Positions 1-5,835 of a DNA stretch of 5,918 bases are shown here, piece after piece (within the stretch, counting starts at the first letter, position 1; each line of letters opens with the position of its first letter). Location: positions 1 through 5,918 of the forward strand of contig JAAYHP010000503.1 in NCBI GenBank assembly GCA_012735355.1, in the 5' to 3' direction. The notes beneath the pieces are model-generated. The model did not search any database and was not told where the DNA came from. It was given only the letters and a program-made list of their open reading frames with translations. Source of the DNA: Lysinibacillus sp. Lineage in GTDB: Bacteria > Bacillota > Bacilli > Bacillales_A > Planococcaceae. The position numbers were made by a program, and so were the translations under genes.

Positions 1-44
1 AGTCGGGCCCGTGGAAAGCGTCCCCGGAACGGAAATCAATTTTC
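1..44. repeat. Partial GC-rich dispersed-repeat-like element, cut by the window edge
   Basis: This short stretch is clearly more GC-rich than everything after it. It contains GTGGAAAGCG and GGAACGGAAATCAA, which resemble the end of an intergenic repeat family I recall from Bacillaceae genomes (GGAAAGCG...GGAACGGAAATCAAC). The inner part around 19-31 is an imperfect palindrome. No convincing coding frame is present: the + frames give short arginine/proline-rich or repeat-like peptides. The element continues to the left of the window, so its size is unknown. It could instead be the 3' end of an unrelated gene. The family assignment rests on memory, not on a search. Confidence 0.35.
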
Positions 45-55
45 AGTTTAATATC

Positions 56-97
56 AAAAACTCATCATTTTCTTTTAAGAGAAAATGATGAGTTTTT
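56..97. terminator. Strong bidirectional rho-independent terminator
   Basis: Bases 56-73 pair perfectly with 80-97, giving an 18-bp stem with a 6-nt loop (74-79). The arms begin with five A and end with five T, so U-tracts follow the stem on both strands. It would end transcription arriving from the left and also any leftward transcription from the cas side. It therefore marks the left boundary of the CRISPR locus. A smaller inverted repeat lies just beyond it (CAACCT at 108-113 against AGGTTG at 126-131), but it lacks a U-tract and I do not call it a terminator. Confidence 0.85.
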
Positions 98-226
98 ACT
101 TTTGTCCCAACCTCTTTTATTATTTAGGTTGATATTTATACGAAAAATGTGAATATAGTTCCCCATATGTAATTTAGATAATACGTAGAATTATGAACAA
201 AATGCCCTGTATAAATGGAAAATAAA

Positions 227-255
227 TTCAAAATACTGTAAAAATATACTATTAT
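227..255 (+). promoter_or_regulatory. Candidate cas9 promoter (sigma-A type)
   Basis: TTCAAA (227-232) and TATTAT (250-255) are separated by 17 bp, matching 4/6 and 5/6 of the vegetative sigma-A consensus. The predicted start near 262 gives a leader of about 29 nt before the cas9 start. The stretch from 98 to 290 has no gene and is very AT-rich, so other boxes are possible. One is TTGATA (129-134) with TATAGT (154-159) at a long 19-bp spacing. No operator or riboswitch is evident. Confidence 0.4.
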
Positions 256-290
256 ATTCGTAACAAATACTATTGAAAGAAGGGATGTTT

Positions 291-3200
291 ATGGGAAAAG
301 TACTAGGACTTGATATTGGTGTTTCATCTGTAGGTTGGGGAATTATCGACACGGATACGTTAGATATTATTGATGCTGGCGTAAGGTTGTTCGAAGAAGC
401 AACGAGAAATGCCAATGAGGAAAGAAGAGGTTTTCGAGGAGCTAGAAGGTTAAAGAGAAGAAGAAATCATCGCTTAGAACGGGCAAAGAGGTTGTTCGAA
501 GAATATGGAATTCCCACAACAGCTATTGGCACAGGTAATCCATATGAAATAAGATGCAAAGCCTTAAACGAAAAAGTACCTTTAGAAGAATTAGCTATTG
601 GATTGTATCACATTGTGAAAAGAAGAGGTACTGTTTTAGATACGCCAGTGGAAGATGAAACAACAGGTAATGAACTATCAACAAAAGAACAATTAAAAAG
701 AAATAGTAAAGAGCTTGAAACAAAATTTGTTTGTCAAATCCAACTGGAAAGACTACAACAAGGTTTAGTTCGTTCCCATGAAAATCGTTTCCGTACAGAA
801 GACTATGTAAAAGAAGCAAGAGCAATTTTAAATAGACAAGCTCAATTTCATAAGGAAATTAATGGCGAATTTATAGAAAAATACATCGATTTAGTCCAAA
901 AAAGAAGAGCTTATTATGAAGGGCCAGGTTCTAAAAAATCTCCGACAATATACGGTAGATATTTTATTAAAAATGGGAAATTAGTAGAAATGTCAATGAT
1001 TGAAAAAATGAGAGGGAAATGTACGTATTTTCCGGATCAACCGCGTATTGCAAAAATGTCTTTCACCGCGGAATTATATGATTTATTAAACGGTGACTTA
1101 AACAAATTACAAATAGGAGGGGAGTATTTAACAGAGGAAGATAAAATTTATATTGTTGAGGAAATTGTAAAAAAGGGTCAAAATGTAACGATTGATCGAA
1201 TTTTAAAATATAAAGGTTTGCCAAAGGACGCGCATGTTACTGGTTACAGAATAGATTTAAAAACCGATAAACCAACATTTACAAATTTTGCTGGTTACAA
1301 AAAAATATTAAAAATAGTAAAGGAAAATAATTTACCTATCGAAATTTTAGATAATGTGGAATTGCTTGATGAAATTAGTGAAATTCTTACAGCAGAAAAA
1401 TCATACAAAAGAAGAGAAGAGTTTTTAAACAAGGCGTTAATAAAACTAACCACATTTGATGAAGAGACAAATAAAAAAATCATCGATGCTTTGAAAGAAA
1501 ATACCGACTTCAAAGGATATCATTCATTATCTAAAAAAGCTATTAATTTAATATTACCGGATTTATGGAAAACAAATAAAAATCAAATGGAATTATTTGT
1601 TGAACTAGGACTAGAAAGTAAACGATATGAAAAAGTATCGAGTGGGAAAAAGATTAAATACGATGATTCTGCGATATTAAGTACGGTCGCAAAAAGAGCT
1701 CAACGAGAAGCGATTAAAATTGTGAATAAAGTTCGAGAAATATATGGTGAGATGGATTCAATCGTCATTGAAACTGCTAGGGAGGACAATAGTGAAGACG
1801 AAAAGAGAAGATATAAGCAATTTCAGAGAGAGCAAGGAAAATTTGAAAAGAGAATGGCTGAAATATTAGGAGCTCCATCTTTAAAAGAACTAAAGTTAAA
1901 CTCAAAACAACATTTAGCCTTAAAATTATGGGATGCTCAAGATGGATATTGTTTATATTCGAGTCAACGAATTAATCCACACGATATTGTACGAGACTTT
2001 TCTAAGTTTGAAATAGATCATATTATCCCTATTTCAATTTCTTTTGATGATAGTCAAGAAAATAAAGTGTTATGTTATCGTGATGAAAACCAGAAAAAGG
2101 GACAAAGAACTCCTTTCCATTACTTCACAAGTTCTTCAGATGCTAAAAGAACATTTGAAGAATTTCAAGCAGATGTTATGAAACTATATAAAAGTCGAAA
2201 AATTTCTAATAAAAAAAGAGAATATTTACTTGAACAGCGGGACATAATGAATAATGAAGAACTACAAAAGCAATTTATTAATCGGAATTTAGTAGATACG
2301 AGATATGCTGTACGTAGTTTTTCAATGAATCTACGTTCATATTTCAAACATCATAATATTCCAACGACTGTTTTGTCGATTAGGGGGGGATTCACTGCTG
2401 CTATTAGACGTCGTGCGAGAATGAATAAAGATAGGGATAGTAGTTACTCTCACCATGCAATAGATGCATTAATTGTAGCTTCCATAGGGAAGTTACCAAT
2501 ATTCAAGTTTTTCCAAAACTTCGGTGTAAATGAATCGGGAGTTTATTATGATCGTAGAACAGGAGAGATACTTACAGAAGAAGAGTTCTTTAATGAAGAG
2601 ATGTATAAATTTGTAAGGAGTCTCAGGAACTATGAATCGAAAATTAAATATTCCCACAAAGTTGATCGAAAAGGAAATCGTTCAATTTCTGACCAGACCA
2701 TCTATAGTACAAGAATAGTTGATGGAGAAGAATTAATCGTAAGAAAATCTAGAAATATCTATACTCTCGATAAACAGGAAGCACAAAGTTTAGTAAAAAA
2801 ACTAAAAACAAAGCCAGAAAGCTTTTTCATAGCACATCATAATCCCGAGCTGTTTGAATTGTTACTAAAAATAATAAAGGAATACGAAAAAGCGGATAAT
2901 CCATTTAAAGCTTTTTATGATGAAAATGGATTTATAATGAAGGATGGAAAAATTCCTGTTAAGTTTTTAAGATATTATGATGGGAATGTAGGTGTGCATC
3001 TAGATATTTCTGATAAATATCCGGGTTCAAAAAATAAAGTAGTTTTAAAAAGTATTAAAAGTATTAGAATTGATATTTATAAAAATAGTGATGGGAAGTA
3101 TAAGTATTTAGGAGTACCTTATCACTGGTTTAAAGACATAGGAGATAAGTTAGTACTGGATATGGACAAATATAATGACGGAAAAATGCAGCCGCATAAA

Positions 3201-3479
3201 AAAATAGATGATACCTATGAGTTTCAATTTAGTTTATATCAAAATGATTTATTCACTTACGAAAAAGATGGCGAAATTTTTGTGAGAATTTTCCGTGGAG
3301 ATAATTCTCCAAGAGCAAATAGATTAGAAGTTGATTTTGAATATATGAAAAAAGAAAATCGACAAGATGGAATATTAAGTTTTGGCACATTAAGTAATAT
3401 TACTAAATACAATGTTGATGTTTTAGGTAATAAATTTAAAGTTAAAAAAGAGAAATTTAGTAATACTTTACAAAAATGA
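291..3479 (+). CDS. cas9: Cas9, compact type II-A RNA-guided DNA endonuclease
   Basis: Dual-RNA-guided nuclease of CRISPR interference, 1062 residues, close in size to SaCas9 (1053). Visible domains: RuvC-I with LGLDIG (Asp8); an arginine-rich bridge helix at about 41-73; a recognition lobe to about 445; RuvC-II with IVIETARE (Glu494); HNH with FEIDHIIP (Asp576, His577) and Asn600 in RDEN; RuvC-III with SHHAIDAL (His722, Asp725); then WED and PAM-interacting regions to the C-terminus. All expected catalytic residues are present, so it should be active. Motifs such as QIQLER, GKCTYFPD, NKVL and NLVDTRYA place it with St1Cas9 and SaCas9. The ATG at 291 is preferred because AAAGAAGGG (276-284) lies 6 nt upstream and the protein then begins MGKVLGLDIG; an in-frame TTG at 273 and ATG at 285 fit the ribosome site less well. 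A G7 run (2383-2389) is unusual in this AT-rich gene. The residue aligned with the SaCas9 PAM arginine R1015 is not arginine. The family call is very secure; the PAM is unknown. Confidence 0.98.
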   Translation: MGKVLGLDIGVSSVGWGIIDTDTLDIIDAGVRLFEEATRNANEERRGFRGARRLKRRRNHRLERAKRLFEEYGIPTTAIGTGNPYEIRCKALNEKVPLEELAIGLYHIVKRRGTVLDTPVEDETTGNELSTKEQLKRNSKELETKFVCQIQLERLQQGLVRSHENRFRTEDYVKEARAILNRQAQFHKEINGEFIEKYIDLVQKRRAYYEGPGSKKSPTIYGRYFIKNGKLVEMSMIEKMRGKCTYFPDQPRIAKMSFTAELYDLLNGDLNKLQIGGEYLTEEDKIYIVEEIVKKGQNVTIDRILKYKGLPKDAHVTGYRIDLKTDKPTFTNFAGYKKILKIVKENNLPIEILDNVELLDEISEILTAEKSYKRREEFLNKALIKLTTFDEETNKKIIDALKENTDFKGYHSLSKKAINLILPDLWKTNKNQMELFVELGLESKRYEKVSSGKKIKYDDSAILSTVAKRAQREAIKIVNKVREIYGEMDSIVIETAREDNSEDEKRRYKQFQREQGKFEKRMAEILGAPSLKELKLNSKQHLALKLWDAQDGYCLYSSQRINPHDIVRDFSKFEIDHIIPISISFDDSQENKVLCYRDENQKKGQRTPFHYFTSSSDAKRTFEEFQADVMKLYKSRKISNKKREYLLEQRDIMNNEELQKQFINRNLVDTRYAVRSFSMNLRSYFKHHNIPTTVLSIRGGFTAAIRRRARMNKDRDSSYSHHAIDALIVASIGKLPIFKFFQNFGVNESGVYYDRRTGEILTEEEFFNEEMYKFVRSLRNYESKIKYSHKVDRKGNRSISDQTIYSTRIVDGEELIVRKSRNIYTLDKQEAQSLVKKLKTKPESFFIAHHNPELFELLLKIIKEYEKADNPFKAFYDENGFIMKDGKIPVKFLRYYDGNVGVHLDISDKYPGSKNKVVLKSIKSIRIDIYKNSDGKYKYLGVPYHWFKDIGDKLVLDMDKYNDGKMQPHKKIDDTYEFQFSLYQNDLFTYEKDGEIFVRIFRGDNSPRANRLEVDFEYMKKENRQDGILSFGTLSNITKYNVDVLGNKFKVKKEKFSNTLQK

Positions 3480-3495
3480 GCTTTGATGTTATAGT
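3467..3495 (+). promoter_or_regulatory. tracrRNA promoter inside the cas9 3' end
   Basis: TTTACA (3467-3472) and TATAGT (3490-3495) are spaced by exactly 17 bp. Each matches 5/6 of the sigma-A consensus. The -35 box overlaps the last codons of cas9, whose stop is at 3477-3479. The expected start is near 3502, which coincides with the first base of a small hairpin leading into the anti-repeat. This agreement between promoter spacing and RNA structure supports a dedicated promoter. Confidence 0.7.
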
Positions 3496-3501
3496 ATAAG
3501 C

Positions 3502-3597
3502 ACGATAGTTTTATCGTACTATACCGAAAAATGGGAGAACCTACCGAAACAAGGGTTTATCCCGAACTCAGAGCCTTCATTTTGAAGGCTCTTTTAT
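3502..3597 (+). ncRNA. tracrRNA (trans-activating CRISPR RNA)
   Basis: Pairs with the repeat part of pre-crRNA, enabling host RNase III processing and Cas9 loading. The anti-repeat is 3518-3550. Against the array repeat it forms 9 bp (3542-3550 with repeat bases 1-9), then a bulge of three tracr bases (3539-3541) opposite one repeat base. Five pairs (one G-U), one mismatch and 15 pairs to repeat base 31 follow. That is 29 pairs over 31 repeat positions, which also fixes the array direction as +. Downstream are a nexus hairpin (GGG 3553-3555 / CCC 3561-3563, loop TTTAT), a linker, and the terminator hairpin. This matches the two-hairpin tail of SaCas9 and St1Cas9 tracrRNAs. A 6-bp hairpin (3502-3507 / 3512-3517) sits 5' of the anti-repeat. 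Placement between cas9 and cas1 is as in S. thermophilus CRISPR1. The exact ends are predicted. Confidence 0.93.
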
Positions 3598-3600
3598 TTT
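3570..3600 (+). terminator. tracrRNA / cas9 rho-independent terminator
   Basis: Bases 3570-3579 pair with 3583-3592 in a perfect 10-bp stem closed by a 3-nt TTT loop, followed by a T-rich tract (TTTATTTT). It doubles as the final structural hairpin of the tracrRNA. No other terminator lies between the cas9 stop and this point, so cas9 mRNA should also end here. That places a barrier upstream of cas1. Confidence 0.9.
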
Positions 3601-3615
3601 TATATAGAACTGGAA

Positions 3616-3624
3616 AAAGGAGGG
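3616..3624 (+). promoter_or_regulatory. Ribosome binding site that decides the cas1 TTG start
   Basis: AAAGGAGGG is a near-perfect Shine-Dalgarno sequence ending 6 nt before the TTG at 3631. There is no in-frame ATG near the expected N-terminus, so this site fixes the start. The strong site may offset the weaker TTG codon. Confidence 0.85.
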
Positions 3625-3630
3625 AAATTT

Positions 3631-4530
3631 TTGAGCTGGAGAATTGTCTATGTTTCTGAAGCTGAAGAAATGAAACTTTATTTAGACAATTTAAAAGTAG
3701 TAAAAGATGAACAAGAAATATTAATACCATTATCAGATATACATTCAATCGTAGTAGATAACCAAAGAACAACTGTAACTGCTAGATTAATTAATAAATT
3801 GTCAGAATATCACATATTATTAATTTTCTGTGATGAAACCCATAATCCAAATATGTTTTGTCTTGGATTATATAGTCACTATAAAGTCTATGGAATGTTG
3901 TACAGCCAATTGAAATGGGATGAAAAAGTAAAAGATGAAATGTGGAAAAAAATTGTAGAAATTAAAATTTACAATCAAGCATCAGTGCTGAAAATTTTAA
4001 AGAAAAATCCTGATGTTATTAGCAGAATGATAAACTTTGCTAAGACAGTTGAACCCGGAGATGTAACAAATAGAGAGGGCGTTGCAGCATCATTATATTT
4101 TAAAGCGTTATTAGGAGAATCTTTCAGAAGAGAAAGAGGAGCAGTAGATGCTTTTAATTCAGCATTAAATTATGGATATATTGTACTTCGATCATGTGTG
4201 GCTAGAGCTGTAACAGCCCATGGTTTACATCCTGCGTTAGGTATTGGGCATCGTAGTCAATATAATGCATTTAATTTAGTAGATGATTGCATGGAAGTTT
4301 TTCGTCCGGTCATTGATTTATGGGTTGCTTTAACAGTTAATGAGGGTGATTATCTAACTCGAGAAATGAAACAACAGCTGATTGCACGTTTAAGTGCAAA
4401 AATTAACATTGGGGGACAAAAACAAACTGTATTAAATTCAATTGATCTGTTTGTTCAATCGTTTATAAAAGCGATGAACAGCAGAGAAATTGATTTGTTG
4501 TTATATCCAACTGATGGGATCGCCATATAA
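3631..4530 (+). CDS. cas1: Cas1, CRISPR integrase (type II-A)
   Basis: Metal-dependent integrase that, as Cas1-Cas2, joins new spacers to the leader-repeat junction. The protein has 299 residues, normal for type II-A Cas1. The N-terminal beta domain covers about 1-80 and the helical catalytic domain follows. The catalytic Glu is Glu149 in NREGVAASLYF, the His is His207 in GIGHRSQYNAFNL, and the third acidic ligand is Glu222 in DDCMEVFRP. The spacing fits the E-H-E arrangement I recall for type II-A Cas1 proteins (H205/E220 in the E. faecalis and S. pyogenes numbering). The start is TTG with an excellent ribosome site. The reading frame is intact and nothing is truncated. The 3' end overlaps cas2 by 17 bp, suggesting translational coupling. 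No convincing own promoter is seen, although a terminator lies 30 bp upstream. Confidence 0.97.
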   Translation: MSWRIVYVSEAEEMKLYLDNLKVVKDEQEILIPLSDIHSIVVDNQRTTVTARLINKLSEYHILLIFCDETHNPNMFCLGLYSHYKVYGMLYSQLKWDEKVKDEMWKKIVEIKIYNQASVLKILKKNPDVISRMINFAKTVEPGDVTNREGVAASLYFKALLGESFRRERGAVDAFNSALNYGYIVLRSCVARAVTAHGLHPALGIGHRSQYNAFNLVDDCMEVFRPVIDLWVALTVNEGDYLTREMKQQLIARLSAKINIGGQKQTVLNSIDLFVQSFIKAMNSREIDLLLYPTDGIAI

Positions 4531-4843
4531 ATTTATGAGATTGTTGTTGTTTTTTGATCTCCCAATGAATACAAAAGTGGAACGAAGGATTTATGCTAAA
4601 TTTAGAAAAACATTAATAGAAGACGGTTTTATTATGTTGCAATTTTCAGTATATGTAAAAATTTTTCCTAACCGTGATGCACTAATCCAATATACTGAAC
4701 GATTAAAACGAAACCTCCCAGCAAAGGGATCCATACGAATTATGTCGGTGACTGAAAAACAATATGAGAAAATGCAAGTTTTAATTGGTGGGAAAAGTTT
4801 GCAAGAGGAAACCCTTGGTAGTGAATCGATGGTGATTTTATGA
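4514..4843 (+). CDS. cas2: Cas2, structural partner of Cas1 (type II-A)
   Basis: Small ferredoxin-fold protein that bridges two Cas1 dimers in the spacer integration complex. It has 109 residues from this start. The first beta strand, MRLLLFFDLP, carries the family Asp (Asp15), followed by ERRIYAKFRKTLIEDGFIMLQFSVYVKI and later ITVTEKQ-like sequence (MSVTEKQYEKM), all typical of type II-A Cas2. I chose ATG 4514 because it yields SPYKFMR ahead of the first strand, matching the YRYMR start of streptococcal Cas2. ATG 4535 and an upstream TTG at 4490 are alternatives, and none has a clear Shine-Dalgarno site. Translation probably depends on ribosomes finishing cas1, whose stop lies 17 bp inside this gene. 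The stop overlaps the csn2 start as ATGA. Confidence 0.93.
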   Translation: MGSPYKFMRLLLFFDLPMNTKVERRIYAKFRKTLIEDGFIMLQFSVYVKIFPNRDALIQYTERLKRNLPAKGSIRIMSVTEKQYEKMQVLIGGKSLQEETLGSESMVIL

Positions 4844-5799
4844 AATTGTGGCAAATAGAAAATGGTGATGAAATTATTACACTTGATATAGACACAATTA
4901 CAATATTAAGAGGATATCATAAAAAGTGGTTTAGAATTGCCAGAAGTATTCATGAATTCTTTAATAGTCGTACTACCGAAGTACAAATTTATGAAGATGC
5001 ACAGCTAATTAATAAAAAAGAGTGGGAATGTTTGATAATCCCATTTGATGAGTCCATGCAATTAGATAAGATTACATTGAAATCACCTTTGCAATTAGTG
5101 TTGGACAAGATTATTGAATCGCTAGTTTCCTCTCCACAATATTATTCCATTTTGGAAGAGTGGGAATTGCTTAAAGAAGAGGAAGCAATCATCAATAAAG
5201 CAGTCCTTGAAAAATTTGATTTAAAGTTTGAATTAAAAGTGTTTGATGATATTCATTTAAAGGATTTTATAGTTCTTTCAAGCAGTTACGGGGAATTAAC
5301 TCCTATTGAAATAAAAACCTTATACTTAAAATTACTTTTAGAAAGGGAATTAACAAAACGTTTACTATTAATTATTGAATTACCGGAAATTTACGCAGAA
5401 GAACAAGAATTAAAAGAGTTTCTAAATATTCTATCTCAACTCATTAGTAAAGGTTGTAATGCAATAATTATTACAACTAGTAATCATATTACAGGAAGAA
5501 ATAATTTTATTATTAATGATCAAGTAATAAATGAAGTTTGTATAGAAATGCTTAGAACAAAAGTTTTTAATACAGTACCTATTCCAATGGATGATGGGGA
5601 TTTTATAAAAGCTAAAAAGATATTAATGAGTTCTGTGGATAAAGTGGGTAATAAGACAGAATTTTTAGCTACCTCAGATGATATCCACAGTTCTGAAATA
5701 ATTGTTCTTTATGTGTTATTAAAATTGATAGGGATCGAATGGGATATTGATACATCCAGGTTTCCACTAAATATAAGGAAATTTTTTGCGGAGTACTGA
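4840..5799 (+). CDS. csn2: Csn2, long-form type II-A adaptation protein
   Basis: Csn2 proteins form DNA-end-binding rings that assist spacer acquisition with Cas1-Cas2 and Cas9 and are not needed for interference. This one has 319 residues, longer than the ~220-residue S. pyogenes type and nearer the ~350-residue S. thermophilus CRISPR1 type. An N-terminal segment (ITILRGYHKKWFRIARSI, about 20-37) sits where P-loop proteins have the Walker A motif but lacks a clear GxxxxGK[ST]. LLLIIELPE (175-183) resembles a Walker B strand, and IIITTSN (209-215) the following sensor-like strand. A helical, charged middle region spans about 80-130. The identification rests on this fold pattern together with position after cas2 and before the array. 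The start overlaps the cas2 stop by 4 bp (ATGA), so it should be coupled. The subfamily is not certain. Confidence 0.85.
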   Translation: MKLWQIENGDEIITLDIDTITILRGYHKKWFRIARSIHEFFNSRTTEVQIYEDAQLINKKEWECLIIPFDESMQLDKITLKSPLQLVLDKIIESLVSSPQYYSILEEWELLKEEEAIINKAVLEKFDLKFELKVFDDIHLKDFIVLSSSYGELTPIEIKTLYLKLLLERELTKRLLLIIELPEIYAEEQELKEFLNILSQLISKGCNAIIITTSNHITGRNNFIINDQVINEVCIEMLRTKVFNTVPIPMDDGDFIKAKKILMSSVDKVGNKTEFLATSDDIHSSEIIVLYVLLKLIGIEWDIDTSRFPLNIRKFFAEY

Positions 5800-5824
5800 A
5801 CAAATTTTCCATTTCTGGTACAAT
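5797..5824 (+). promoter_or_regulatory. Candidate CRISPR array promoter in the leader
   Basis: TACAAT (5819-5824) matches the -10 consensus at 5/6 and has an upstream TG one base away (5816-5817), giving an extended -10. TGAACA (5797-5802) lies 16 bp upstream with a 4/6 match to the -35 box and overlaps the csn2 stop codon. The predicted start near 5831 is just before the first repeat. The -10 lies within the leader dyad. Confidence 0.5.
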
Positions 5825-5831
5825 GGAAAAT
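5804..5831. repeat. Leader inverted repeat (10-bp perfect dyad)
   Basis: ATTTTCCATT (5804-5813) is perfectly complementary to AATGGAAAAT (5822-5831), with an 8-nt loop (TCTGGTAC). It occupies most of the 36-bp gap between csn2 and the first repeat. No U-tract follows, so it is not an ordinary terminator. It could be a protein-binding dyad or a leader structure for spacer integration. Confidence 0.75.
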
Positions 5832-5835
5832 GAGG

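Noticed and set aside
273..290. Upstream TTG (273) or ATG (285) as the cas9 start
   Set aside because: The ribosome site AAAGAAGGG lies inside or too close to these starts. ATG 291 has correct spacing and gives the typical Cas9 N-terminus.
191..415. Antisense reading frames opposite cas9, cas1 and cas2, including this one over the cas9 start
   Set aside because: They are short, low-complexity shadows of the + strand genes, without ribosome sites or recognisable domains.
3430..3517. Repeat-like segment upstream of the anti-repeat that would make a long tracrRNA acting as a natural single guide, as in S. pyogenes
   Set aside because: Only a 6-base complement (TATAGT) is present. There is no copy of the GTTTCGGTA end needed to pair with the lower anti-repeat, so a self-guide form is not supported.
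3582..3608. A cas1 promoter (TTGAAG with TATAGA or TATATA)
   Set aside because: Spacing of 13-15 bp is poor and the -35 lies in the terminator stem, so I do not list it as a feature.
4490..4513. TTG at 4490 as the cas2 start
   Set aside because: The extra residues have no counterpart in type II-A Cas2 N-termini and there is no ribosome site. ATG 4514 fits the conserved start better.
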